Below are positions 25,139 to 36,182 of a stretch of 64,000 bases of DNA, piece by piece. The translations under genes were made by a program, and so were the position numbers. The stretch's first letter is position 1. Every line of letters begins with the position of its first letter. The notes below the pieces were generated by a model. That model saw only the letters and a program-made list of their open reading frames with translations. It was not told where the DNA came from and did not search any database. This stretch comes from Populus alba (taxonomy: Eukaryota; Streptophyta; Magnoliopsida; Malpighiales; Salicaceae): the NCBI RefSeq assembly GCF_005239225.2, contig NC_133284.1, forward strand, positions 31,668,339-31,732,338. The letters run 5' to 3'.

Positions 25139-28100
25139 TGCAATCTGTTTGAAATCGGGCTTCTTATTGCCGCCGGGATTGAATGCGATTACTTTTAAGC
25201 TTTTTTGCAGCGATTGAATTAACTGTGGATCGTCTTGGGCAGGTCGGGTTTGGTGACTGAGAGAGGGTATAGCATATTCCTCTCTTTCTTTGTGTGTGTT
25301 TTTTTTTTTTTGAAAATTACCGACCCTTCCAAGTTTCAAAAATTACACTCTACGTGTTTATAATGCTTATAACACTTTATATGCTTGAACGCGCGAAAAA
25401 TAAGTCAACAAAGAGTTTAAAAAAAATTATAATTGAGCCCTCTCCCTCTACTTTCTCCTTTGTAGTAAACAGAATGCTACCAAGAGCTCAACGTCCTTAG
25501 AGGATCTTCATCATTGAAGGCCTGAGCACTAACCTATAAAATTAAATGGATCATGTAACGACCAACTTCTATAAGAACATATGAAGAAAGCCTTATAAAA
25601 TAAGAAAATCATGATTACAAATGACAAGCTGATATTTCAAGTACCTTCCAGAGAGAACCAGCATAAAAGAATTATGGAGAGTGCTTGACTTGGCCATCAC
25701 TGAGCCTGTGCACATCCTTAAATTCAACCCCTTGTTAATTCAGCAGAAGATATGTTAGAAGTTGTTCCACAAAGCAGTCATCACAAATTAAATAAAAAGG
25801 CCAAGGGAGAAAATGAGAGTCAAATCAGAGGTTGGATTGTAGCACAAATATCAACCCAAACGGTATGGTTGGGTTCTGATTGGAGATAAAGAGAGATGGC
25901 AGCTGGTAAAAATATCAAACATGTTCTGTGCAAAAAACGCAAAACACTTATAAAGGGTAAAGAACAAGCGACAGTAATTAAAAGGATAGCTAAGAACAAA
26001 GATAAATGGACAGAAAAAGATAGTTATTGTTAAGAAACCCGTCGATTGAGAATAGCAGAGCGAACCTAAAATTTTGCCATTGGGTTTCTATTCGAATTCA
26101 AATATAAGATGAAGGGCTTGCATGGCTTTTGTGGCGCTGGTGGTCAAGTGCTTGTGCTGGATATGCAGCGAAGAAGACAGCAGTGCAAACAGGTTTTCAG
26201 CGGAGGAGGAGCTGATGAAGGCTGGGCTTATTTCTTTGCTACACCGAGCCACTCATCAACTTCAACTACAGCGATGTCGTATAGAAATATTATGAATTCA
26301 AATGAATAAGGTATTTTCTATTTCTATAATTGAACATATAATTTTTCTGTGAGTTCATAAATTAAAGAACTGGAGATTGAGATAAATTTGGTTATTTAAT
26401 TTAATTCATATAATAATATCTGACTATATATTTATATTCCTTGATCATTGTCAATCCATTGCACAGCAATCCAGAATAGAATGTATAGATAATTTTTTTC
26501 ATTTAAAAAAAAAATGAAATTTCATGAAAATAAAAAGAAATGAAATTAATTTGATAATATATTTCAAAATTAATGCAGTTATTATTATTATCATTTCATT
26601 TCATATGAATTCAATCATAAAATATCGTTTATATGTTTTTCATTTGAAAGTTTCAACGTATATTAGGCTTATCTTTTTTTTTTTAATTTAATAAAATAAA
26701 ATATCAATAATAAATATTTGACAATTAATATTTTTTTTAAAATGTTATGAGTAAATAAGTTTGTGAAAATATATCATGACATCAAAAATATTTTTTAATT
26801 TGTCAAAAAACAATTCTGGATGTAAAAGCTTTTATAATTTATGGTTTAATATGTAATGATTTATTCGATTTAAGCGTATCAATGTGTTTCTATAACATAA
26901 TTTGGATTTTTTAAAAAAACTTTAATTGGATTTAATACTAAATATTTTTTTTATTATTTTTATACACCATACAATAACAAAACTTGGATCCTATTGCTAA
27001 TTGATAAATCAAGATATCAATATAACTTTATCAATAATATATACAAACAATGTGTCAAATCCAACTTCGGGTGGGCTTCATAGTGTATTAAGCCTAGCTC
27101 CAAGAAGATGTCAAGCCCAATCATGAGTGGACTTGGTAGTGTGTCAGGCAAAGCTTTAGATGACCTTAAATCTATTGTAACTCGTTTTTTATTTTTTTTT
27201 ATTTTTAGTGAAATAAAACGGGTGAAATACATCTTATAATACAACTCAAAATATTAGAAAGATAAAATTAATTTCTGTCATTCTTCTTCAACAAAAAAAC
27301 AAAACTCATAAATTATAAATACATCATGAGATTTTCAGAATAAAAATTTATAATTTTTATTATTTACCACATATATATTTTCAAAGTATCTCTTTTTAGA
27401 ATATTATTGATTTTTTTTAAAATATATTTATTTAAGCATCATAAAGTCCCTACCTCCACAAAAAAAATGTATTTTTATAGGTATTAATCACAAGTTATAT
27501 TGAACTACCAATAACTAGATATAAGCTACCAATCATTTTAACTATAAAAAATAATTAAATTATTATAATTAATTGATTAATTAACTATTCAATCATAAGT
27601 TTTATTACTAGGCTACCTAGATTTTTAAAAACTTCATCACTAATAATAAAAAAAACCTAGAAATGATGATTTAGACAATCTCAAGCACCAAATTATAATA
27701 TATCAAGACAAAGGAGGTTTTTATTGTTTAAAATGAAAGGTATCCTTTTTCCAAAAGTGCTGTAGTTTTTAGCGAAGATCACGACAAAATGATGTTGTTT
27801 TAATGAAAATGACATTTTAGTCCTTATAATTCGATTTCATTATTATCAATCTCAGTATATATAGACAAAGTTTTACCATAATCTCTAGTTTGTTGTCTTT
27901 GGAGAGAGAGGGCCATGAAAAAGAAAAGAGTGAGAGAACAAGCCATTGAAACAACTACCTCAATGGTGGATAGAGGTGATTTGAGACTTGTTAGTTTACA
28001 TTAAGTTCAATATTTATTTGATGGAAAGTGAATTTTTAAAAAATAAATTATATTTTAATATTTAATAGTTTTACGGAAAATGAATAAAAATACACACTCC

Positions 28101-28590
28101 ATTTTTTAATATACACAACAAAAATGCGTTTGATTTTGTCCAAGTTTTTTTTTTTTTTTATTTTTCAAAAAAAATTCTTTTAAATGTTTTATAATTTCAA
28201 CCTTTATTCCTACCATAAATTTGGATCAGATTTAGATAATTGATTTTAATTAACTTCATTTTCATCATTAAATATGAAAATTACTAAATATAAAAGCAAA
28301 AATTGTAAGAACAATATGAGAAATATAAACAAGAGAGAGAAAGAGAGTAAATTATTCTTTTAAATGTTTTACAATCCAACTGTGATTCTAATTTTTTTTT
28401 TTAGTTTTAAATAAATTTTGAATTTTAATATACTAATCTCAAAAATAAATTTTTTTAAAAAAATTTAAAAATATTATTTTAATAAATTTTCAAATAAAAA
28501 ATACTTAAAAAAAACGTAATCCAACACTCTCAAATAATCTCTATCAGTATCTCTGCCAGCTTCTTCTATACACATTCGCACAAGTAAAAT
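25139..28590. other. Long AT-rich intergenic region
   Basis: No supported gene. A short open frame at 26109-26309 (start MKGLHGFCGAGG) lacks family resemblance. From about 26300 onward the sequence is strongly AT-rich. Confidence 0.5.
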
Positions 28591-29173
28591 ATGGAAGCCA
28601 GGAAGAGCCTTTCAGTTTTCGCCGTCCACCTTTTTCTTGTTCTCTTTACCACTTCTAGTAAAATGCTCCTTCTACCCTATGCCGTTTTATTTATTGTTAG
28701 CTAAGGTAGATAGCAGATTATTTACACACAAAAGGATGAAATCACTAAAAACTGATCGACATTCAAACATCTAAGTACTTGGATATAAACGTGGAAGTGT
28801 GTCTCATAGAGAACCCGCACACCCATATTTTAAAACCTGGTATTTTCCAGGAAATGCTTGAAAAATTCTAAATTTATAAACACAGTCTGTTACCTAACGT
28901 GAAAGTAATGGACTTAAATACATGAAGGTCTTGTAAAGATTCTTTCACTGACTCGATTCCTTCTTTCTGAGTGCAGGTAGCGAAAAGATGCTGGCAAATG
29001 CTGTGAAAAAGATGAATGCAATAACGGAAGCGTGGCGCAGGCTCTTATGGATGTTGCTTCTTTTTAGAAAAGCCAGATGACACTTGTGTCTGCCGTTACC
29101 CTCTGCTGATTCCTACTCCTAGTTGCAACACAAGTTTCAGTGTATTTCACTATCCATGTCAAATGGGATGACT
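28591..29173 (+). pseudogene. Possible decayed small cysteine-rich secreted peptide gene
   Basis: An ATG at 28591 opens a signal-peptide-like stretch (Leu/Phe/Val-rich, about 22 residues) followed by a donor-like site (TTCTA|GTAAAA at 28658). About 320 bases on, after an acceptor (GAGTGCAG, ends 28976), two neighbouring stretches are rich in cysteine but in different frames: GKCCEKDEC near 29000 and, further on, GCC and DDTCVCR with two more Cys before a stop near 29172. The layout of signal-peptide exon, phase-1 intron and Cys-rich exon is that of plant defensin-like peptides. The predicted splice does not enter a Cys-rich frame and the two Cys stretches are out of frame, so as read the gene is broken or the model is wrong. 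Family not recognised. Confidence 0.35.
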
Positions 29174-30847
29174 AAAGGTAAAAATAAGTAAAGGGAAAAA
29201 CAAGTAAATCATTACTAATTGTTTTCTGTCATTGCAGGCGTGCTCAGTCTGAATTTTGACACTATTTGAATACAGATTCCAAATGAAAATAGATCCGTGC
29301 GTGCTCAACTATCTATCATAGTGAAAGCTGCCTAATGAAATTTACTTGCATCCGAATCCAATCTAAGCAGGGCAGTCATCCCTTTCTTTGAATGTAAGGG
29401 ATTGGATACAGTTAGCTAAAAGTAAACCATATCAACAGGTACATGGCGAGTCCACGCTGATTCAGGTTTACAGTCCCCTTTTGCCTTAATTGACCCAGTT
29501 AAACTCCCATCAGAAAATATCGAAAAATGTAATCAAGAGAACCTCCCCCCTTCTCCCAATCTTCATCTAAATATGTTATTTACAGTTGATATAACGTATA
29601 GCTCAAATATTAGAGCTTCATGGAAAGAAATTCGATTCTTCATTTGTCACACAATCTCTCTCTTATCAAGAATGGTATATTTCTCTTGAAGGTCAGAGAA
29701 ATGCAAAACAGTTAGCCTGATCAGCCAACTGTTCAGGTATGCATCCACTACTAATAAATGTGTACTAAGCATATATTCACCCTCCTTTTGCTTTTAGGAA
29801 CCTAGTAATTCCTAACATTCAGTTTCTTACCTGCATTTCCAACTCTCAGAGTGAGACTAGACTCACCATTGTTTTTCAAAATCCTATATACCATGAAATC
29901 TTTTTGAACAACAACATAGTCTCAATATCAGATTCTTTATTCACACCATGCAGCCTCCACAAAAATCTGCCAACCTTAAAAAAACATGGAGCAGCAAGTA
30001 TTGCACACGCTACTAGCGCTTGAATCTTCACAAGACATTTTAAGATTATCACCATCAATCTTCAAGAACCATGGTTATGGTTCTCATTTCCCCCCGATTT
30101 TTTCCATGTTAAATCACTATAAATATTCTGCATAATCAAAACTTCACAATAGTCTCCTAATTGAATTGCAACCATAAAGGTTGCAAGGTTATGAGCAGCT
30201 AATTTCTCCATCAAATAAAAACTGTTCATCTGTAATAAACTTGCACAAGCAAAGTTCTAGAGAATAGAAAGCTAAAAGCAAGACCATCGATCACTTCTCC
30301 AAGTATCATTAATAGTACATCTAGAAGAAGAATGGGGCAGGATAAACTAGCACCATATCGGTATATATTCCTATCACTAAGGTTCTACAACAACAAGAAC
30401 AAAAAAGTCCCCTGAAAACTTTACAAAAAATCAGACTAAAAGATGGTTTCCCCGTGCAAATCGCAAACTTCAACTAGTTACTAACCTACTGTAGCCCTAA
30501 TTATTCATAAACAAAAGGTGAAGCTAAAACAAGTCCATTTCAACTTCCATACCTCACAACCAAAATCACATAAAATTAAAATCTGATAATTATTTATTTA
30601 TCCAGTCATAATTACCAACAACACACTTGCAATCCTAAAAATCAATAAGCAAAGATCACCAACTCCACAAAATTAAGCAACACAACAGTCAATTAAACAC
30701 GGAAACGATACATGATCACATGCATGGATATATAGATTGCAGAAATAAAGCAGTGCAATATTCAAAAACATCGATAACAAACCCTAGCAATTCCAAAACA
30801 ACAAAAAGAGTTTCCATTTTTTTTATACTAATCTAATTAACAAGAGT
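29174..30847. other. Intergenic region downstream of SF3B6
   Basis: The part next to 30847 is presumably the SF3B6 3' UTR. No other gene supported. Confidence 0.5.
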
Positions 30848-31225
30848 CTACTTATCTTTAGTAGAAACACCATATTTCTCCTGCATCTTAGCAATCTCTT
30901 CTTCTTTCTTCTTCTGATCAAACTTCTTATTCATCTTCGCTGGCTGATAATACAGCACAATCAAATACCGATTCGCCACATTGAACCCTGACAAGTGATC
31001 CACTGCCGTTTTGGCATCGTATATATCTTCATAAACCACAAAAGCAGTGCCTCTAGTGTCCTTGTTGGTTCCGATCCGGATTTGACGAATCGCTCCGTAT
31101 TTGCCAAATATATCGTACATCTCTTCGCTGGATATGTTGAATGGAAGATTACGGACGTAGAGGACGCGGTTCACCTCAGGTGGAAGACGGGTGTTGCCTT
31201 TGCGGAGGCTGATTGTTTGCGCCAT
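30848..31225 (-). CDS. SF3B6: Splicing factor 3B subunit 6 (SF3B6/p14, branch-site protein)
   Basis: Subunit of the SF3b complex of U2 snRNP. It sits near the branch-point adenosine and contacts SF3B1 during intron recognition in the nucleus. Single exon, 125 residues, the usual family length. An RRM fills residues about 19-96, with RNP2 VLYVRNLPF and RNP1 GTAFVVYE; the aromatic Tyr in RNP2 corresponds to the residue that cross-links to the branch adenosine in the human protein. The N-terminal [17 protein letters not shown] and the C-terminal lysine-rich helix ([20 protein letters not shown]) are characteristic. Intact, and the start is unambiguous ([11 protein letters not shown]). In Arabidopsis, from memory, its neighbour is dihydropyrimidinase, as in this window. 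Confidence 0.97.
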   Translation of the reverse strand: MAQTISLRKGNTRLPPEVNRVLYVRNLPFNISSEEMYDIFGKYGAIRQIRIGTNKDTRGTAFVVYEDIYDAKTAVDHLSGFNVANRYLIVLYYQPAKMNKKFDQKKKEEEIAKMQEKYGVSTKDK

Positions 31226-33576
31226 TAGTGTGGTATTGTTTGGGTGCTGAGAAAGCGAGGCAAGGTTTTTGGGGTTTTCCTTCTAATCTGTGTGTGAGAG
31301 GGGGATTTCTAAAGGAAGAGGGGGAAATCACCTTCCATGTATTGGGGGGCGGTGTAGGCGTGGTGTCGGCTTTACAACGGGTGTTATGAAGCCACGACCG
31401 AATTGTCGTTCGGTATCCAAGAACGTCGAAAAAAATCCGTGTTTTTTTTTTTCCCCATAATAATTTAATTATGATTCGTTTTCTTATAGTGAATTTTTAA
31501 TTTCTTATAGAAAAATAATTCATAATTCGTTAAAAAAAAGGTTACATCGAGGAATTTTTCGAAACAACATTTGAAATAATGCCACGAAGACTAGTTATGT
31601 TTTCTTCCCTCTTTTTTTTTTTTTTTTTTATATATATATATATATATATTTAAATTTATTTTTAATATCAATATATTAAAATAATTTAAAAATACTAAAT
31701 AATTAATTTTAATAAAAAATAAATTAAAACACTTCCACTAACAATAACAAGGTTAAGATGTGAAATTAAATAATTGCAAAAGGATAAGATGACTTGAGAG
31801 ATGGAATGCTTTTTTTCTTTTCTTTTTTCCTTAAGGGATTTGTACGGACATCTCGTTTTACTGCACCTTTATTGTTGGACATCTTAAAAAAAAAAAAATT
31901 GAAGTAATTTGTTGTAAGGCGTAGAGCTACCCATGATTTCATTTTCCTTTTTCAAATCTCCATTTATGTTGCAGTACAGATGGCTGGAATTCTGTCATCA
32001 TCTTGTGTTTTTTTATTGGTTTGGAAACCAAAATTGACAAGAGAGGAAGACGACATGCACAACGCCTTTTTAAAAAAATAAAACTAAAAATAAATAAATC
32101 CGAAATGATGGCATTGATAGAATATCCCCTGCCAAGTTAAACTTTGAATTTAAATAAAATAATGAAAGAATTCATTCATTACAAATTTATTGATTTAATC
32201 AACATTAACATTATATAGGAAATTTTTATAGTATATATAAAGTAATTAGTGTCATCTTATTATTAATTAATTTATAGAATAATTTTGAGAAAAAACATAA
32301 AAAACATAAAATTCATGATACATAAGCCTATAAAATTATTAATAAAATATCAATAATTCATTTTCCAAAAGGAAACCACTTTCCTGCAAACAAACGGAGC
32401 CATTAAATCTCTCCTTTTTTCCTTTTGCCTTTAATAGCATTAGAGTGACTAGGGATGAAGGGTGGAATTTAGGGGTTTTATAGAGGTTTTTTTTTTTTTT
32501 TTTTTTTGGAAAAATCATGTTACCACCATCCCTTCAGAATAGAAATGTTACACTTTAGCCCTCTAAGTATGTATTGTCCTTATCCTTTTAGGGTTTTTTT
32601 TTTTTTTTTGAATTGTGTTCCAAACTGTGTTTCATGAAAACTTGAATTTTTTTAGTTAATTTTTTCTTTATATATTTTGCATCATTTTGATGTAATGATG
32701 ATATTAGTAATATATTTTTTTTAAAATTAAAAAAATATTATTTTAATATATTTCTAAACAACAAATATTTCAAAAAGCAATCACTATAATACTTTTAAAT
32801 GCCCCAATAATGTATTCAATTTTTTTTTAAATAATTAATATAAATATTTGGATTAATTTGTGTATATCTCAATTAATTTTATAAATTTTAAAGTTAACAA
32901 CATATCAGTTTCCAATGCCCATCAAATTGGTGAAACTCCAACCGGTGTTCTTCAAAGAAAAAACCTAGAGGCGAGTATTCAATTCTAATATGTCTCTGTC
33001 TAGCCCGTGCCAGCCAAACTACATTAGTCAACAATTGTTAATGTAATTTTAATCGAATCAAAACTTTCCAAAACAAAAACATGTCCTTCGTAACATAACC
33101 TCATTGAACGAATGATTTGTCATTCCAGCTAAAACAACGGCTTGTCTCTCATTAATCGTTTGTCAAGTGAATGGCAGGAATTGAATTTGGAAGTTCATCC
33201 CCACAACCAGTTTTTTTTGTTTTTTCTTCTGAAGATGGCCGCTGGTCAAGGATAACCATCCACTAAAAAGTAAAGGCTGTATTGTATTCATCATCACTGA
33301 TGATTCTTCAGTAATACAACCACATTCTAAATTTGGCACTTGTTTTTAATTTATACTCTCGAGTTTTGAACTGCCATTGTCTAATTTAATCTGTGTTCTG
33401 ATACTTGAAAAGAAGAAGATGCCATTCTTGTGGCAGGAAACAGGTTGGCACCATCATTGATTCTCTCCATCCAGCAGTAAAATAGGGCATCAACCCTAAA
33501 TTTCACTTAAAAATAGACTTGTACTGTATACATACCTATAGCCTCTCATTCACAATATTACTCCCGCCCCTTCATC
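31226..33576. other. Intergenic region with AT-rich repeats and poly-T tracts
   Basis: Includes a poly(T)/(TA)n tract at about 31611-31650 running into a dispersed AT-rich repeat with core TTTTTAATATCA at 31659-31670, and long T runs near 32490 and 32595. The last 150 bases are probably the NOI gene leader. No other gene recognised. Confidence 0.55.
32353..32396 (+). repeat. Solitary right end of a Tourist-like element
   Basis: The stretch TCATTTTCCAAAAGGAA followed by CACTTTCCTGCAAACAAACG and GAGCC closely matches the right end of the complete element at 33926-34793. No matching left end is visible upstream, so this is a fragment or a badly decayed copy. Confidence 0.65.
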
Positions 33577-35430
33577 ATGGAAAGGAGGAGGGTAAGTTCA
33601 AGAGTTCAAGGAGACAATCTGGTTTCGAATGTCCTGTGTGCATGTTTTGATTTTGATGTTGGTATTTTCCAACAAGAATTCTCGTAAACTATCAGGAGTG
33701 TTGTTATCAGCATTAGAGATAGATGGGAACTGGAGAAAAGCTTTTCTTGTTTTTGATATCCAAGATCATAAGCGAGCATGCATTTATACTAGCTATTATC
33801 CCCGGCTTTTATTTTTGTAAACGGGGATCCTTGATCTTGTTTTGATTAATATGCGTTAATGACCAAGGGGGTATTAACCAAAACAAGATCATAACGGAAG
33901 CTGAATGCCTCCTCAAATTTACTTAGGCCTTGTTTGTTTCCAGGAATTCACTTTCCTGGAAACCATTTTCCTCACTTTCCCATGTTTGGCAATACATGGA
34001 AAGTGAGTAAAAGGAAATGTAATTCCAGTCAAAGGAAAATGTTAAGTTTAACATAAGGAAAGTGTTTTCCGTTTTTAATTCTCGGAAAACACTTTCCTGG
34101 CGTGGGCCAATGCTGCGTTGTCATGTTTTTATGTAACTGTTCATGTTAATTGCACTGTTCATTGAACAGTGCAATTAACATGAACAGTGTATTGTATACA
34201 CTGTTCACTAAAAAATAGTGAACAGTGCAGTTTTAGTGCACTGTTCACTTGCCTGCGGGGACTTTTTTTTTTTTTTTAACATTAAAAAAAATAGTTTAGA
34301 GTGAATTTTATACCTTAATATTTTATCCAATTTATTTACATGCTAGAAATATTATTAAAACTATAGTTTTTTGTCGGATGTATTTCGTACGTAATGAAAT
34401 TATAAATGGTTTCATAGAATAGTAAAAAATATTTCACAAGCTTATTTCTTTATAATATGATATGATATATATAGTTATATTTTATAAAATAAGCTATGTA
34501 TGAATATAGAATATAATAAAAAAAAATTCATCATTATACATTTTTAGATTTTATTTTTTTTATTGTAAGTGATTAAATATTTTATATATATTAGATAAAT
34601 TTGAAAAAAAATTAATTTATTAATAAATTATTTTCCAATTCATTTTCCATAACACAACCAAACACTGGAAAGTGTTTTCCATAACACTACCAAACATCGG
34701 AAAATACTTTCCCGGAATTCACTTTCCAGGAATTCACTTTCCCCGGAATTCATTTTCCAAAAGGAATTCACTTTCCTGCAAACAAACGGGGCCTTAACAT
34801 TAACAACGATTAATTACAAGTATATCTAGTTAAATCACGTTTAAATCTCATGCAAACCGTGCAAGCTTCTGCTGCAAGACATTGATGGCTACGACTTCAT
34901 TTTGTTACAGAAAAATGGAGGGCTCTCTGTTCCTCAATTTGGAGGGTGGAACTCCAAGAACCCAGTTCCTACAGACTATTCCGTGGTGTTCACGCAAGCT
35001 CGTGCTAACAGGAGGCAACATAAGTCCGATGTCAGGCACGCCAGCCTTGGAAATGAAAGGGAATTGCTTGCTGCTGCTAACCAACACGAAGACTCTGTCA
35101 CGGTGAGTCTACAGTTTACTCTTTATCTTATTTATACAGTCTGGTTTAACAGAGGGATTATTCTGCCTGCTTGATTGAATCCTGCATTTCCCCATTTGTT
35201 GCCATGCTCACCTTGTAATGGTCCATATCCCCTGGTCATTGGTAAACGCATATGGATCATTGCATGGCAGAGCATGACCTAACAGTAGGAGGGAGGAGAA
35301 GTACAAAAATAAAAAATAAAAATATCATATCATACTGATGCATTCTGCTTTCTAATTCTTCTCCATATGTATTGCCGTGCAGAAGCGAAAGAAGTTCTTC
35401 ACCTACATTAATTGCTGTATTAGGCCTTGA
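33577..35430 (+). CDS. NOI/RIN4-family small membrane-associated protein
   Basis: A short member of the plant NOI (nitrate-induced)/RIN4 family; RIN4 itself is a plasma-membrane immune regulator cleaved by bacterial proteases. Three exons: 33577-33591 (15 nt, MERRR), 34911-35102 (64 codons) and 35383-35430 (KRKKFFTYINCCIRP and stop). All splices are GT-AG and phase 0; total 84 residues. Exon 2 begins KNGGLSVPQFGGWNSKNP, containing the family core PxFGxW that matches the AvrRpt2-type cleavage motif, followed by DYSVVFTQARANRR, the NOI signature. The last exon gives a basic stretch and a Cys-Cys pair near the C-terminus, as expected for palmitoylation and membrane attachment. Intron 1 (1.3 kb) contains a complete Tourist-like element. 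Exon 1 is the least certain part. Confidence 0.82.
33832..33891. repeat. Hairpin in NOI intron 1
   Basis: Arms 33832-33850 (TGATCTTGTTTTGATTAAT) and 33873-33891 pair at 18 of 19 positions around a 22-base loop. Function unknown; the arms may be the ends of a tiny foldback element. Confidence 0.7.
33923..34796. mobile_element. Tourist-like MITE (868 bp) in NOI intron 1
   Basis: Ends GGCCTTGTTTGTTT at 33926 and, inverted, GGCCCCGTTTGTTT ending at 34793, flanked by TTA on both sides (33923-33925, 34794-34796), the target duplication of PIF/Harbinger-derived MITEs. Terminal regions repeat words such as GGAATTCACTTTCC in both orientations. No coding capacity. The ends differ from those of the large PIF element at 5.6-16.1 kb, so it was presumably moved by another family member. 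Confidence 0.85.
34137..34249. repeat. Cluster of perfect hairpins built on ACTGTTCA/TGAACAGT
   Basis: Bases 34137-34161 and 34163-34187 are perfect 25-base inverted repeats around a single base. Two further hairpins built from the same word follow at 34201-34225 and about 34217-34249, and these share sequence, so alternative pairings are possible. All lie in the middle of the MITE. Confidence 0.9.
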
Positions 35431-36139
35431 TTTCCTAAGAACCGGCCCCCGGTTCATCAACTCTCCTGTAATTTTCAAGTATTTAAATATTAATTTATAG
35501 TTTGTAAATCTGTAGCACATTCATATATTCAAAAAGTAACATGATATGAATGATACTTGGATTACAATACTTTCAATTCATGCATTTTTACTGGTGTAGG
35601 GATAATTCTAGAGGCTCGAAAGATAAATATATAATTAAAAAATTATACATACACTTGAGATAATTAAATGAACACATTAAATTTAGATTTTAAAATTAAT
35701 TCCAACACCCCCTTTTAATTTTGAAAATTTTGCATTTCTTGAAATTTAAAAATATTTTAAAAAATCATTTTGTTTATAGACGATCTTCTTTTCTCATCTC
35801 TTGTTTTTATTTTTTATTTTTGGATAACTACATTGCTACCATAATTTTTTGGATCTTCCATCTTCATCTTGAGGAGATTTTTTAACCACTCTTTTAATCA
35901 TTTGTTAGCTGATAGCATCTCATTGCTATCTTTTCATCATGCTTTTCTTCATCAGCTCATAGTCATTTTTCTCCTTTTATGATCATCACCACATTTCTCT
36001 AGCTACTAGCTTTTCTTTGAAAATTCTTTTTTTCAAGATTTAGCTCTTCGAGCGACCTTTGTGTATTTGGCCAACTCTTCATTAGGCTATTAGCTGCTTC
36101 TTCACCATGGCTCATTTGCTATTTTCCTCTTTTTTAGGA

Positions 36140-36182
<43 letters not shown>

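Noticed and set aside
26109..26309. Small frame starting MKGLHGFCGAGG
   Set aside because: No recognisable domain, signal peptide or neighbouring exon, and AT-rich flanks without promoter features.
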